Shown piece by piece: positions 27,768 to 36,630 of a stretch of 64,000 bases of DNA. A model generated the notes under the pieces. It saw only the letters and a program-made list of their open reading frames with translations, searched no databases and was not told the DNA's origin. Where the stretch lies: positions 1,736,001-1,800,000 of the forward strand of contig NZ_CP009459.1 in assembly GCF_000758325.1 (NCBI RefSeq), read 5' to 3'. The stretch is from Cedecea neteri (GTDB lineage Bacteria; Pseudomonadota; Gammaproteobacteria; Enterobacterales; Enterobacteriaceae). A program made the translations under genes and the position numbers. Position 1 is the first letter of the stretch, and the number at the start of each line of letters is the position of its first letter.

Positions 27768-28559
27768 CTATTTGAGAGTACAGTCGCCGCAGCGCTGGAC
27801 GTCAGGCAGCTTATAGCGTTGGCAGCAGGTGCGTCTGACCAGAACGCCTTCACGCGAGATAACCGTGCGGTAAAGCGGATTCTCCCGGCCGCATGAAAGC
27901 TGTTTTTCAAAGAAACAGGTTTGTACCAGCGTCGCCAGGCTTTGTTCATCCAGCAGCGGTTTTAGCTCGCCGAAGAACCAGTTCACCAGGTAGCCGGTGT
28001 TGCTCCAGATAAGCCGGGCATTAATCTCTTCGCTGGCTTCCAGCGCCGCCACGACGGGCATCAAACCGTCGACGATGAATTTTTCCAGACGAACAGTGAG
28101 CGACTGCTCGCTTGCCCGGCAATCTTCAGCCACGTCAATCCAGAAACATTTAGCCCGGCCCGTTTCGTGGAACTCCACCTGTACATGCTGAGGCGAAATG
28201 TTCAGCGCTTTAGGCTGAGTCAGCAGCGCCATCATCATCGGCGGCACCAGCAGGCCGATGTACCATTGCGCCCACAGCGACTTCAGCGGTTTATTCTCGC
28301 GGGTAAGTTCAGGCTGGTGACGATAGATATGGTCGCCGTAGGCCGCCATCAGAGAGGTTAGCGTGGCGGGGCGTTGCCATTCGCTAAGCGTCATTGCCGT
28401 GGCGGGAGCCTGTTCGTTTAATTTGATGATGTCATTGAAGTACGGGCGGTGCGCGGCAAAATACTCCCGCAGCGAATCTGCCAGCGGGCTTGCCGCTGGG
28501 GGCCAGGGAAGAACAAAGCAACCGCTGTCATCGCTAAGTTGGAGGGAGTGAAGCGCCAT
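27768..28559 (-). CDS. fhuF: Siderophore-iron reductase FhuF
   Basis: Cytoplasmic [2Fe-2S] protein that releases iron from hydroxamate siderophores by reduction. The 263-residue protein ends with the diagnostic cysteine cluster CCQRYKLPDVQRCGDC (Cys-Cys-x10-Cys-x2-Cys), and contains WAQWYIGLLVPP near residue 98. A good Fur box sits just upstream on the same side, so iron repression is expected. It is transcribed from its own promoter; the diguanylate cyclase upstream is separated by 131 bases and a hairpin. Confidence 0.94.
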   Translation of the reverse strand: MALHSLQLSDDSGCFVLPWPPAASPLADSLREYFAAHRPYFNDIIKLNEQAPATAMTLSEWQRPATLTSLMAAYGDHIYRHQPELTRENKPLKSLWAQWYIGLLVPPMMMALLTQPKALNISPQHVQVEFHETGRAKCFWIDVAEDCRASEQSLTVRLEKFIVDGLMPVVAALEASEEINARLIWSNTGYLVNWFFGELKPLLDEQSLATLVQTCFFEKQLSCGRENPLYRTVISREGVLVRRTCCQRYKLPDVQRCGDCTLK

Positions 28560-28584
28560 ACTTTCGTCAGGGAGTAATCTAAAT

Positions 28585-28603
28585 GATAATGATTAGCAAT
28601 ACT
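28585..28603 (-). promoter_or_regulatory. Fur box upstream of fhuF
   Basis: The 19-base site, read on the reverse strand, ends TAATCATTATC and matches about 15 of 19 positions of the recalled Fur consensus. It is 26 bases upstream of the fhuF start, where it would cover the promoter. Confidence 0.8.
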
Positions 28604-28636
28604 AACGTTGGGAAAAATCTCTGGCAAGGTGTATTC

Positions 28637-28661
28637 ACCGCCATCGCTGAGTGATGGCGGT
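28637..28661. repeat. Inverted repeat between the diguanylate cyclase gene and fhuF
   Basis: ACCGCCATCGC / GTGATGGCGGT, nearly perfect 11-bp arms around TGA, with TTTT only on the plus-strand side. It may end transcription of the cyclase gene weakly or protect its 3' end. Confidence 0.5.
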
Positions 28662-28690
28662 TTTGGCGATCCAGAACGTCTCTCGCCGGG

Positions 28691-29755
28691 TTAATTCACC
28701 GCGAGCATGTCGTTGGTCAGAATACTGTTTCTTCCCTGGTTTTTGGCCTGATAAAGCGCTTTATCTGCGAGGCTAAGGGCATCGTCTATGCTGCCTTCGA
28801 TGAACGGTGCAAGCCCGATGCTGACGGTAACGTTGGTCGCGACCTGGGTATTAAACATATGCGGGATGTCCAAATCGAAAACACGCTGGCGGATCCTTTC
28901 CGCCGACTGCATGGCACGTTCCGCGTCGATGTTGGTGAGCATAATCATGAACTCTTCCCCGCCGTAGCGCGTGACAAGATCTCTTGAGCGCACGGCATCG
29001 CGAATCGCCGCAGAAACGCGGATCAGCGCCTGATCGCCCATCGCATGGCCGTAGTGGTCGTTGTAGGACTTGAAGTGGTCGATATCCAGCAGCAAAACGT
29101 AGTGACTGCCGCTGCCGGAGGCCTGGATGTTCTCGAGGCGGTTTTGAAAGCCGCGACGGTTGTACAGGCCGGTTAAAGGATCGAGCATGCTGAGATCGGT
29201 CAGCGTCTCTTTTTCTTCGAGCAGCTTATTCATCAGCCGCTGGGTGAAGCGGTCATTACGTTTCTGAATAATATGCTGAATAGCGATCCCGATAGCGGGC
29301 AGCGCAATGGAATAAATCACCCTCAGCCATTGGTCAACGTTGCCCAGCCAAAGTACGACCAGCGCCACGGGCAGGCTGTGCAGCAGGAAAGCCACAATAT
29401 TATTCATAAAGGCAATAGCGCCAATAAAAAGCACCGACATCAGGCTAATCACCAGAAATGAGGTGTCCAGATCCCCGATGGCCGCGTTTTTAATGAAAAT
29501 ATGCACCGCCCATAATAACCCAAGAAATAACGAGACAATATTCAGGTTAATCAGCTGCTTATTATTCATCATTTGCCAGGCAAGCAAGGCCAGGCTAATC
29601 AGCAGAATAGCAACAACGGGCGGCGTTATGCGCATGGTCGAATGGATCGGAAAGAGCATAGCAAAAGCGGCTGCCAGGGCGTTGAGCAGCAAAAATAAAC
29701 GTAAAGAAAGCAGCTGCTTTGCTTTGAGTAAGGCTCGCCAGGTTTGGGCTGTCAT
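28691..29755 (-). CDS. Membrane-anchored diguanylate cyclase (GGDEF)
   Basis: Predicted to make cyclic di-GMP from two GTP. The 354-residue protein has about six N-terminal transmembrane segments (residues 18-170), a short linker, and a C-terminal GGDEF domain (about 190-345) with the active-site motif RYGGEEF. The upstream RSRD lies five residues before the motif and forms an intact inhibitory I-site, so the enzyme should be active and product-inhibited. DPLTGLYNRRGF marks the domain start and SLADKALYQAKNQGRN its end. Located between two Fur-box genes, fhuF and yjjZ; its own promoter shows no clear Fur site. Confidence 0.93.
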   Translation of the reverse strand: MTAQTWRALLKAKQLLSLRLFLLLNALAAAFAMLFPIHSTMRITPPVVAILLISLALLAWQMMNNKQLINLNIVSLFLGLLWAVHIFIKNAAIGDLDTSFLVISLMSVLFIGAIAFMNNIVAFLLHSLPVALVVLWLGNVDQWLRVIYSIALPAIGIAIQHIIQKRNDRFTQRLMNKLLEEKETLTDLSMLDPLTGLYNRRGFQNRLENIQASGSGSHYVLLLDIDHFKSYNDHYGHAMGDQALIRVSAAIRDAVRSRDLVTRYGGEEFMIMLTNIDAERAMQSAERIRQRVFDLDIPHMFNTQVATNVTVSIGLAPFIEGSIDDALSLADKALYQAKNQGRNSILTNDMLAVN

Positions 29756-29985
29756 AGAACGATTGTGTCTTGGGTAAGCGCGTCAGGTGTTGTGTGTGTC
29801 GTATCAATGAAAAGCGAGTTATCGGCTTTTCTGGCAACTATTGGAATTTTTATAAGGCAAACTAAAGCCGGCGCTCAATCTATCACCTTACTGAAAATCT
29901 GTCATTAAATGACACGTCAACCCTGGCTATTTCAGCTATAGGCCGCGCACGTTTTTACGCTGACAGTTGAGAAAATTTATCATAT

Positions 29986-30004
29986 GATATTGGTTATCAT
30001 TATC
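29986..30004 (+). promoter_or_regulatory. Fur box upstream of yjjZ
   Basis: GATATTGGTTATCATTATC matches 16 of 19 bases of the Fur consensus as recalled and ends 16 bases before the yjjZ start. Confidence 0.82.
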
Positions 30005-30020
30005 ATGATGGGGCGTAAAA

Positions 30021-30260
30021 ATGCTGCAACGACGACTCGAAAGTGGCTGGAGTGTAATGGTGGCGGGGCTTGCCGTGGCGCTGCTTGCCTGTCTGGATCT
30101 CAGTTTCAGTCAGTGGCGCGTGCTGGTGGTTATCGGGCTGCTTGCAACGGCATTGATGCTCTACCACAAAACGTTGAGACACTTTGTTTTACTGCCGTCG
30201 TGCGTAGCATTTGCCAGCGGATTGCTGTTGATTGTGATGAATTTGGGATCGATGAGATAA
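30021..30260 (+). CDS. yjjZ: DUF1435 small membrane protein YjjZ
   Basis: The 79-residue protein has three hydrophobic segments (VMVAGLAVALLACLDLSF, LVVIGLLATALMLYH, VAFASGLLLIVMNL) and matches E. coli YjjZ in length, in the MLQR-L-SGW start and in the MLYHKTLRHFVLLPSC centre. Function is unknown. A strong Fur box right before it indicates expression under iron limitation. It sits between the diguanylate cyclase and the tRNA-Leu cluster, with fhuF beyond, which preserves the E. coli neighbourhood. Confidence 0.88.
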   Translation: MLQRRLESGWSVMVAGLAVALLACLDLSFSQWRVLVVIGLLATALMLYHKTLRHFVLLPSCVAFASGLLLIVMNLGSMR

Positions 30261-30299
30261 ACAAGCTGGGGGAGAGAAAGAGAGTCACTTCATAAGAAG

Positions 30300-30386
30300 T
30301 GGTGCGAAGAGAGGGACTTGAACCCTCACGTCCGTAAGGACACTAACACCTGAAGCTAGCGCGTCTACCAATTCCGCCACCTTCGC
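30300..30386 (-). tRNA. leuV: tRNA-Leu (CAG), copy 1
   Basis: 87-base tRNA with long variable arm, anticodon CAG within the loop CTTCAGGT, encoded CCA end and TTCAAGTCC-type T arm. Variable-arm stem is GTCC/GGAC, fully paired, unlike the other two copies. It is the last of three tandem copies in transcription order. The symbol follows the E. coli leuQPV cluster; the individual letter assignment is arbitrary. Confidence 0.97.
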
Positions 30387-30433
30387 ACAGTTTTCAGACT
30401 TGCATCTGAAGAGTTTTGATATCGCCTTCGCAT

Positions 30434-30520
30434 TGGTGCGAAGAGAGGGACTTGAACCCTCACGTCCGTAAGAACACTAACACCTGAAGCTAGCGCGTCT
30501 ACCAATTCCGCCACCTTCGC
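30434..30520 (-). tRNA. leuP: tRNA-Leu (CAG), copy 2
   Basis: 87-base tRNA identical to copy 1 except one base in the variable arm, giving GTTC against GGAC with a G-T wobble pair. Encodes CCA. Middle gene of the tandem, spaced 47 bases from copy 1 and 31 from copy 3. Confidence 0.97.
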
Positions 30521-30551
30521 GCAGTGCGAACGATATCTTTCGTGGTTGTGT

Positions 30552-30638
30552 TGGTGCGAAGAGAGGGACTTGAACCCTCACGTCCGTAAGAACACTAACA
30601 CCTGAAGCTAGCGCGTCTACCAATTCCGCCACCTTCGC
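30552..30638 (-). tRNA. leuQ: tRNA-Leu (CAG), copy 3 (promoter proximal)
   Basis: 87-base tRNA identical to copy 2. First gene transcribed from the strong promoter just upstream. Anticodon CAG decodes CUG, the main leucine codon in enterics, which explains the multiplicity. Confidence 0.97.
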
Positions 30639-30676
30639 ATACCTGTAATACCGAAGTATCACAACCACGGAGGCGC

Positions 30677-30704
30677 ATTCTAGATGTTTTCTGAGCTTCG
30701 TCAA
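30677..30704 (-). promoter_or_regulatory. Stringent-type promoter of the tRNA-Leu operon
   Basis: Reverse strand TTGACG (30699-30704), 16-base spacer, TAGAAT (30677-30682), then GCGCCTCC, a GC-rich discriminator typical of stable-RNA promoters under ppGpp control. Confidence 0.85.
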
Positions 30705-30714
30705 CACTTAATTT

Positions 30715-30750
30715 GGTGCCGCTTTCCTGAGTGATGCAAAAAGCGGCACC
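30715..30750. repeat. Inverted repeat between rsmC and the tRNA promoter
   Basis: GGTGCCGCTTT / AAAGCGGCACC 11-bp perfect arms separated by 14 bases. It may end rsmC transcription, although no T-run follows on that strand. Confidence 0.55.
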
Positions 30751-30759
30751 TTAACGCGT

Positions 30760-31791
30760 TTAGCGCTTTTTACCCGCTCGGGTCAGCACGGCGCGGTAAA
30801 CTTTGAAGCGGCCGGTTTGAGCAATAACTTCATGGCTACCAAACACTTCGTCCAGCACGTTCGGGTAGGCAAGGAAGGCGTTTGCCACGATGCGCAATTC
30901 GCCGCCCATATTCAGATGGCGAGCCGCACCACGAATAAGCTGGTGCGCTGCATCGAGGCTGGTTTGCATCCCGTCGTGGAATGGCGGGTTGGAGATGATC
31001 ATGTCGAAACGGCCGTTGATTTCCGAGTAGACGTTACTGGCGATCACTTCCCCTTCAATGCCGTTAGCGGCAAGCGTTGCGCGGCTGGCGGCGACCGCCG
31101 GTGCGCTAACGTCGCTCAGCGTGAGGCGCACTTTTGGCGAGTGGCTGGCGAGAGTAATCGCCAGCACGCCTGCGCCGCAGCCAACATCCAGCACTTTGCC
31201 TTTGGTGTGTGGCGTCAATGTGGAAAGCAGCAGTTTGCTGCCGGTGTCCAGACCGTCGCGGCTAAAGACGCCCGGCAGGGTTTTCACCGTCATCCCTTCA
31301 TGAGGGTATTCACCCCACCAGCTGTTTTCATCAAACGCAGGTTGCTGCTCAAGGCGGCCGTGGTACAGACCGCAGCGGCGCGCGCTGTCGATTTTCGTCA
31401 GCGGGCAAATATCAGCCAGCATTTGCTCTGCGCTGCGCACGCCAGAGCGGTTTTCGCCGACGACAAAAACATCGGTGCCAACCGGCATCAGCGACAGAAT
31501 GTTCATCAGCTGGAACTGAGCTTCCGGCTTGTTTTTCGGCCAGTAGTAGATAAGCGTATTGCTGTCGGCAACGTCATCCGCACTGACCACCAGGCCATAC
31601 TGTGCGTTCTCGCCCATCTGCGCGCTTAATACCTGCCAGTGGTGGAATTGCTGGGTGTGGGCGCGGCTGGCGGCGGTGTCGAAACGCGCCGGCAGGTCGT
31701 CTTGCATGTCACCGGCAAACAACACACGGCTCTCGGTAAAATCATCGCTGTGGCGCAGCAGTACTTCACTCGCCGGGGTAAACGCACTCAT
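30760..31791 (-). CDS. rsmC: 16S rRNA (guanine1207-N2)-methyltransferase RsmC
   Basis: Methylates G1207 of 16S rRNA in the 30S subunit using S-adenosylmethionine. The 343-residue protein is a duplicated Rossmann fold: a degenerate N-terminal half and a catalytic C-terminal half with motif [16 protein letters not shown] near residue 200 and the catalytic motif IV NPPFHDG near 266. The second ATG (31791, [10 protein letters not shown]) is the family start. Divergent from holD and upstream of the tRNA-Leu cluster, as in E. coli. Confidence 0.97.
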   Translation of the reverse strand: MSAFTPASEVLLRHSDDFTESRVLFAGDMQDDLPARFDTAASRAHTQQFHHWQVLSAQMGENAQYGLVVSADDVADSNTLIYYWPKNKPEAQFQLMNILSLMPVGTDVFVVGENRSGVRSAEQMLADICPLTKIDSARRCGLYHGRLEQQPAFDENSWWGEYPHEGMTVKTLPGVFSRDGLDTGSKLLLSTLTPHTKGKVLDVGCGAGVLAITLASHSPKVRLTLSDVSAPAVAASRATLAANGIEGEVIASNVYSEINGRFDMIISNPPFHDGMQTSLDAAHQLIRGAARHLNMGGELRIVANAFLAYPNVLDEVFGSHEVIAQTGRFKVYRAVLTRAGKKR

Positions 31792-31898
31792 CAAATTGCT
31801 CCTGGAAAATCAGAGCGTGGATTATAGAGCTTTAATGGCGTGGATTCGATGAATTTGCTATATTTGCCGCCCGAATTACGCTCTCAACAGGTTTCGCT

Positions 31899-32318
31899 AT
31901 GACTTCCCCTTCCCGACGCGACTGGCAGTTACAGCAACTGGGTATTACCCAGTGGATGCTGCGCCGTCCGACGGCTTTACAGGGCGAAATTGCGGTTTCT
32001 TTGCCCGCTGGCGTGCGTTTAGTGATGGTGGCTGAGACGCTACCCGCCTTGAACGATCCGCTGGTGAAGGATATTTTACGCAGCATAGCGTTAAGCCCCG
32101 AGCAAGTAATGCAACTGACGCCGGAACGCGCGGCAATGATGCCGCCCGATAGCCGCTGCAATAGCTGGCGCCTGGGCGTGGAGCAACCGCTGACGCTAAA
32201 CGGCGCGCAGCTCGCGTCCCCTGCGCTTGACGAGCTTTATCACAATGGCAACGCGCGACAGGCGCTGTGGCAACAGATTTGCGAACATGAACACGATTTC
32301 TTCCCTGACGCCGAATGA
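31899..32318 (+). CDS. holD: DNA polymerase III psi subunit HolD
   Basis: Psi links the clamp loader to SSB through chi (HolC). The 139-residue protein starts MTSPSRRDWQLQQLGITQWMLRRP, a conserved N-terminus that binds the clamp loader and chi, and has the psi fold core LPAGVRLVMVAE and LVKDILRSIALSPEQVMQLTPE. Its 3' end overlaps the rimI start by 32 bases, the known enteric arrangement indicating coupled translation. Confidence 0.95.
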   Translation: MTSPSRRDWQLQQLGITQWMLRRPTALQGEIAVSLPAGVRLVMVAETLPALNDPLVKDILRSIALSPEQVMQLTPERAAMMPPDSRCNSWRLGVEQPLTLNGAQLASPALDELYHNGNARQALWQQICEHEHDFFPDAE

Positions 32319-32730
32319 TTTGGCGGACGCGTATGCCATTGAGCAGCGTAGTCATGCTTTTCCCTGGAGTGAAAAAACCTTTGCCAGCAACCAGGGCGAG
32401 CGCTATTTCAATTTACGGCTGGACGTTGACGGCAAACTTGCCGCTTTTGCGGTGACGCAGGTCATTCTCGATGAAGCCACGCTGTTTAACATTGCGGTCG
32501 ATCCGGCGTATCAGCGGCAAGGACTTGGGAAAGCGCTGCTTGAGCATCTTATTGCAGAGCTTGAAAAACGGGATGTCTTTACGCTGTGGCTGGAGGTGCG
32601 CGCCTCTAACGTTGGGGCGAGAACCTTGTACGAAAGCCTGGGCTTTAACGAAGCGACGGTGCGTCGCAATTATTATCCTGCAAAAGAAGGTCGGGAAGAC
32701 GCAATCGTGATGGCGCTTCCCCTCGGTTAA
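32287..32730 (+). CDS. rimI: Ribosomal protein bS18-alanine N-acetyltransferase RimI
   Basis: GNAT enzyme that acetylates the N-terminal alanine of bS18. The 147-residue protein starts at ATG 32287 inside holD (MNTISSLTPNDLADAYAIE), with acetyl-CoA motif A QRQGLGKALLEHLI near residue 76 and the C-terminal YYPAKEGREDAIVM loop of the RimI group. The in-frame start at 32227 would give an atypical extension and is rejected. It lies in the holD-rimI-yjjG string. Confidence 0.96.
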   Translation: MNTISSLTPNDLADAYAIEQRSHAFPWSEKTFASNQGERYFNLRLDVDGKLAAFAVTQVILDEATLFNIAVDPAYQRQGLGKALLEHLIAELEKRDVFTLWLEVRASNVGARTLYESLGFNEATVRRNYYPAKEGREDAIVMALPLG

Positions 32731-32748
32731 TTTTTAAAAGGTGTGTGG

Positions 32749-33426
32749 ATGAACTGGGACTGGATTTTATTTGATGCGGACGAAACGCTGTTTACCTTTG
32801 ACGCGTTCGGCGGTTTGCAGCGCATGTTTCTCGATTACAGCGTGACCTTTACCGCAGATGATTTCCAGGAGTACCAGGCGGTAAACAAGCCGCTGTGGGT
32901 CGACTACCAGAATGGCGCGATTACCGCGTTGCAGCTGCAGCTCAGACGTTTTGAGGACTGGGCAGGGCGGCTGAATGTGCCGTCAGCAGAGTTGAATGAT
33001 GCCTTTTTATCCGCCATGGCCGAAATTTGTGCCCCGCTGCCTGGCGCGGTTTCTCTCCTGAATGCGCTGAAGGGCAAAGCGAAACTTGGCATCATCACCA
33101 ACGGCTTTACCGCGCTGCAGCAGATCCGCCTTGAACGCACTGGCCTGCGTGACTATTTCGACCTGCTGGTGATTTCCGAGCAGGTAGGGGTCGCCAAACC
33201 CGACCGCCGCATTTTCGACTATACCTTCGAGCAGATGAAACAGCCGCCGCGCGACCGCGTTTTGATGGTTGGCGACACGGCAGAATCCGACATTCTGGGC
33301 GGTATCAACGCCGGGATAGCAACCTGCTGGCTGAACGCCCACGGGCGCACCGCGCCGGAAGGGATTGAACCGACCTGGCAGGTCACCTCGCTAAGTGAAC
33401 TGGAGCAACTGCTGTGTAAGCCATGA
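32749..33426 (+). CDS. yjjG: Pyrimidine 5'-nucleotidase YjjG (HAD)
   Basis: House-cleaning nucleotidase that dephosphorylates UMP, dUMP, dTMP and non-canonical pyrimidine nucleotides. The 225-residue HAD phosphatase has motif I DADETLF (nucleophile Asp near residue 9), motif II ITNGF near 107, conserved Lys in GVAKPDRR near 146 and motif [13 protein letters not shown] near 177. Started at ATG 32749 ([12 protein letters not shown]), as in E. coli; 18 bases downstream of rimI. Confidence 0.95.
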   Translation: MNWDWILFDADETLFTFDAFGGLQRMFLDYSVTFTADDFQEYQAVNKPLWVDYQNGAITALQLQLRRFEDWAGRLNVPSAELNDAFLSAMAEICAPLPGAVSLLNALKGKAKLGIITNGFTALQQIRLERTGLRDYFDLLVISEQVGVAKPDRRIFDYTFEQMKQPPRDRVLMVGDTAESDILGGINAGIATCWLNAHGRTAPEGIEPTWQVTSLSELEQLLCKP

Positions 33427-33526
33427 TTGTTGATTGTTAAACCCGCAATGATGGGTAAAATAGCCGCCAAATAACGTTCACTCGCCGCGTGGCTCAAGGC
33501 CGCGCGCACTTACAGAAGATGTAATT

Positions 33527-35116
33527 ATGACTTTGTCTCCTTATTTGCAAGAGGTGGCTAAACGCCGCACTTTTGCCATTATCTCTCACCCGGATGCCGG
33601 TAAAACGACCATCACCGAAAAGGTGCTGCTGTTCGGACAGGCGATCCAGACCGCCGGGACGGTAAAAGGCCGTGGCTCAAGCCAGCACGCCAAATCCGAC
33701 TGGATGGAGATGGAAAAACAGCGTGGGATCTCAATCACCACCTCGGTGATGCAGTTCCCGTATCGCGACAGCCTGGTTAACCTGCTGGACACCCCGGGGC
33801 ACGAAGACTTCTCCGAAGATACCTACCGTACCCTGACCGCCGTCGACTGCTGCCTGATGGTTATCGATGCCGCGAAAGGCGTAGAAGATCGTACCCGCAA
33901 GCTGATGGAAGTTACCCGTCTGCGCGACACGCCGATCATCACCTTCATGAACAAACTGGACCGCGACATTCGCGATCCAATGGAAGTGCTGGATGAGGTT
34001 GAGCGCGAGCTGAAGATTGGCTGTGCGCCAATCACCTGGCCAATCGGCTGCGGCAAGCTGTTCAAAGGGGTCTACCATCTTTATAAAGATGAAACCTACC
34101 TCTACCAGACCGGTAAAGGCCATACGATCCAGGAAGTGCGCATCGTGAAAGGGTTGAATAACCCGGAACTCGACGCAGCCGTCGGGGAAGATCTTGCTCT
34201 GCAGCTGCGCGAGGAGCTGGAGCTGGTGCAGGGGGCTTCCAACGAATTCGATCACGAACTGTTCCTGGCCGGTGAAATTACCCCGGTATTCTTCGGCACC
34301 GCGTTGGGCAACTTCGGCGTAGACCACATGCTGGATGGCCTGGTGGAGTGGGCCCCGGCTCCGATGCCGCGTAAAACCGACACGCGTTTGGTGGAAGCCG
34401 CGGACGAGAAGTTCACCGGCTTTGTCTTTAAGATCCAGGCCAACATGGACCCGAAACACCGTGACCGCGTCGCCTTTATGCGCGTGGTGTCCGGTAAGTA
34501 TGAAAAAGGCATGAAGCTGCGCCAGGTGCGTATCGGGAAAGACGTCATTATTTCTGACGCGCTGACCTTTATGGCCGGGGATCGTTCTCACGTGGAAGAA
34601 GCTTATCCTGGCGATATCATCGGCCTGCACAACCACGGCACCATTCAGATCGGTGATACCTTTACCCAGGGCGAAATGATGAAGTTCACCGGTATTCCGA
34701 ACTTCGCCCCGGAACTGTTCCGTCGCATTCGCCTGCGCGACCCGCTGAAGCAGAAGCAGTTGCTTAAAGGCCTGGTTCAGCTTTCTGAAGAAGGCGCGGT
34801 GCAGGTGTTCCGCCCGATTGCCAACAACGACCTGATCGTGGGCGCGGTAGGGGTTCTGCAGTTCGACGTGGTCGTCGCTCGCCTGAAAAGCGAATATAAC
34901 GTGGAAGCGATTTACGAATCGGTGAACGTGGCGACGGCGCGTTGGGTTGAAGGGAATGACGTTAAGAAGTTTGAAGAATTCAAACGTAAAAACGAAGTTC
35001 AGCTGGCGCTGGATGGCGGCGATAACCTGACCTACATCGCCCCGACAATGGTAAACCTGAACATTACTCAGGAACGTTACCCTGACGTGACCTTCCGTAA
35101 AACGCGCGAGCACTAA
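33527..35116 (+). CDS. prfC: Peptide chain release factor 3
   Basis: GTPase that removes RF1 and RF2 from the ribosome after termination. The 529-residue protein carries the G motifs: HPDAGKTT near residue 22, DTPGHEDF near 88, NKLD near 142, and effector-loop [10 protein letters not shown] near 66. Domains II and III related to EF-G follow, and it ends with the family-typical [12 protein letters not shown]. Isolated gene with a terminator directly after it. A 504-codon antisense frame across it is a shadow. Confidence 0.98.
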   Translation: MTLSPYLQEVAKRRTFAIISHPDAGKTTITEKVLLFGQAIQTAGTVKGRGSSQHAKSDWMEMEKQRGISITTSVMQFPYRDSLVNLLDTPGHEDFSEDTYRTLTAVDCCLMVIDAAKGVEDRTRKLMEVTRLRDTPIITFMNKLDRDIRDPMEVLDEVERELKIGCAPITWPIGCGKLFKGVYHLYKDETYLYQTGKGHTIQEVRIVKGLNNPELDAAVGEDLALQLREELELVQGASNEFDHELFLAGEITPVFFGTALGNFGVDHMLDGLVEWAPAPMPRKTDTRLVEAADEKFTGFVFKIQANMDPKHRDRVAFMRVVSGKYEKGMKLRQVRIGKDVIISDALTFMAGDRSHVEEAYPGDIIGLHNHGTIQIGDTFTQGEMMKFTGIPNFAPELFRRIRLRDPLKQKQLLKGLVQLSEEGAVQVFRPIANNDLIVGAVGVLQFDVVVARLKSEYNVEAIYESVNVATARWVEGNDVKKFEEFKRKNEVQLALDGGDNLTYIAPTMVNLNITQERYPDVTFRKTREH

Positions 35117-35125
35117 TTGCCAGCC

Positions 35126-35149
35126 AGAGCGCGGCGTTCGCCGCGCTCT
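35126..35149 (+). terminator. Terminator after prfC
   Basis: AGAGCGCGGCG / CGCCGCGCTCT perfect 11-bp stem 10 bases past the stop, followed by a moderately T-rich stretch. Confidence 0.8.
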
Positions 35150-35431
35150 TCTCACTTTTCCTGTCTTTTGAACCTCTTGCAGAATCCTCTTAATTTCCCG
35201 CGAATCCTGCGTCATTGCTGCTTTTTCCATCAACACGTCATGCACTTTTATGATTGTGATCTATATTTAACAAAGTGATGACAATTTTATTGGATGAAAG
35301 CTCCGGGAATTAATCATTTTCTGGTGTCTTGTTGGCGTTTCTCAGGTCATCTCAATATTAATAGCTGATTTTTTTCAGCTTACGAGAAACGAGAAAGCTC
35401 AAATGATGAGCAAACCTACAGGAATTAATCG
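35150..35431 (+). promoter_or_regulatory. osmY upstream region with sigma-S-like -10
   Basis: This 282-base AT-rich stretch holds no gene. CTATATTTAA at 35261-35270 fits the extended -10 used by sigma-S and the known osmY promoter style, which would give a leader of about 150 bases. AGGAATT precedes the osmY ATG. No other structure stands out. Confidence 0.6.
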
Positions 35432-36043
35432 ATGACTACGACTAAGATTTCAAAAACTCTGCTGGCGGTTGTGTTGGGCTCTGTACTGGCAAGCACCAGT
35501 GCCTTTGCGGAAGACACTCTGCTCAATAAAACGGAATCTACCGCTGATAGTGCAGGGAAAAAAATCGATAGCTCAATGACTAAAGTCGGTAATTTCATGG
35601 ACGACAGCGGCATCACAGCGAAAGTTAAAGCCGCGCTGGTTGACGATAAAAACATTAAAAGTACCGATATTTCGGTCAAAACCGACAATAAAGTGGTCAC
35701 CCTGAGCGGTTTTGTTGAAAGCCAGGCGCAGGCGGAGCAGGCCGTCGCCACGGCGAAAAAAGTGGAAGGCGTGACCTCGGTGAGCGACAAACTCCACGTT
35801 CGTGACGCGAAAACGCAGTCGGTGAAAGGTTATGCCGGGGATGCGGCCACGACCAGCGAGATCAAAGCGAAATTGTTAGCCGACAGCATTGTGCCGTCGC
35901 GCCATATAAAAGTTGAAACCACTGACGGTGTGGTTCAGCTGTCCGGCGAAGTGAAGTCTGCCGCCCAGTCTGAGAAGGCTGAAAGCATTGCCAAAGCTGT
36001 TGAAGGCGTGAAAAGCGTTAAAAACGATCTGAAAGTGAAGTAA
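35432..36043 (+). CDS. osmY: Periplasmic BON-domain chaperone OsmY
   Basis: Periplasmic, sigma-S- and osmotically induced protein that acts as a chaperone for some outer-membrane and autotransporter clients. The 203-residue precursor has a signal peptide cut near SAFA-EDTL and two BON domains, about residues 55-122 ([20 protein letters not shown]) and 136-203 ([21 protein letters not shown]). Each ends with the VEGVxSVxxxLxV pattern. Located between prfC and ytjA as in E. coli. Confidence 0.97.
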   Translation: MTTTKISKTLLAVVLGSVLASTSAFAEDTLLNKTESTADSAGKKIDSSMTKVGNFMDDSGITAKVKAALVDDKNIKSTDISVKTDNKVVTLSGFVESQAQAEQAVATAKKVEGVTSVSDKLHVRDAKTQSVKGYAGDAATTSEIKAKLLADSIVPSRHIKVETTDGVVQLSGEVKSAAQSEKAESIAKAVEGVKSVKNDLKVK

Positions 36044-36176
36044 CAGCAGCACCCTAAACGTCTTCCCGGGTTAGTCCGGGAGGCGATAAGCACCACCCTT
36101 ACACATTATCGCCTGCGGGTTAGCCATTCGGCGCACGTGAAGAAGCGATAAGATTCACTATGGTTAAGGAGAGTCT

Positions 36177-36338
36177 ATGTTTCGTTGGGGCATTATTTTT
36201 CTGGTTATAGCGTTGATCGCTGCGGCCCTGGGCTTCGGTGGTCTGGCCGGTACCGCAGCAGGTGCTGCAAAAATTGTCTTTATCGTCGGGATCATTCTGT
36301 TCCTGGTCAGTCTGTTTATGGGGCGCAGACGTCCTTAG
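36177..36338 (+). CDS. ytjA: DUF1328 small membrane protein YtjA
   Basis: The 53-residue protein [20 protein letters not shown]... ends [12 protein letters not shown] and has two hydrophobic helices around a Gly/Ala-rich turn. This is the DUF1328 family found in many proteobacteria, of unknown function. AAGGAGAG stands before the ATG, a strong ribosome site. Its place directly after osmY matches E. coli. Confidence 0.92.
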   Translation: MFRWGIIFLVIALIAAALGFGGLAGTAAGAAKIVFIVGIILFLVSLFMGRRRP

Positions 36339-36372
36339 CAACACTCAGTGAGTAACATGCCGATACAAAAGA

Positions 36373-36397
36373 AAAGCCAGTCCTCGTGACTGGCTTT
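36373..36397. terminator. Hairpin copy 1 (AAAGCCAGTC) after ytjA
   Basis: AAAGCCAGTC-CTCGT-GACTGGCTTT, perfect 10-bp stem. On the minus strand it is followed by TCTTTTGT, so it terminates better in that direction. A near copy occurs at 36539-36561. Confidence 0.7.
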
Positions 36398-36460
36398 ATA
36401 CTGTCGACAAACCTCTGTCGATAGAAAAGAAATACCAGACGACTCGTTAAAAAAAACAGG

Positions 36461-36480
36461 AAAATCAATTCATTGATTTT
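36461..36480. terminator. Palindrome with minus-strand T-run
   Basis: AAAATCAAT-TC-ATTGATTTT is a perfect palindrome. Read on the minus strand it is followed by CCTGTTTTTTTT, an intrinsic-terminator-like tail for a possible minus-strand transcript from between ytjA and yjjU. Confidence 0.5.
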
Positions 36481-36538
36481 CGGCTGCTCACCATAAAGAG
36501 GGGAAAACCACGCTTTTTCCCTCTTCGTCAGCAACCTT

Positions 36539-36561
36539 AAGCCAGTCCTTGTGACTGGCTT
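36539..36561. repeat. Hairpin copy 2 (AAGCCAGTC) before yjjU
   Basis: AAGCCAGTC-CTTGT-GACTGGCTT; differs from copy 1 (36373-36397) by one loop base and an outer base pair. The two copies bracket 140 bases of structured, gene-free sequence. Confidence 0.75.
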
Positions 36562-36630
36562 TCGCCGTTTTACTTAGCGCGCTATGGGTATAGGGTATAA
36601 ATTCACAACAACAGAATTCAGGAAAGCAGG

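Noticed and set aside
26627..27949. 440-codon open frame antisense to the PTS IIC gene
   Set aside because: Rich in His, Arg and Gln as antisense frames of membrane proteins are; the plus-strand IIC is unmistakable.
33731..35245. 504-codon open frame antisense to prfC
   Set aside because: Shadow of a highly expressed, codon-biased gene; composition is His/Gln/Phe-rich without any family pattern.
36316..36534. 72-codon minus-strand frame in the ytjA-yjjU gap
   Set aside because: Crosses several hairpins and a T-run terminator, lacks a ribosome site and family pattern; a structured RNA explains the block better.
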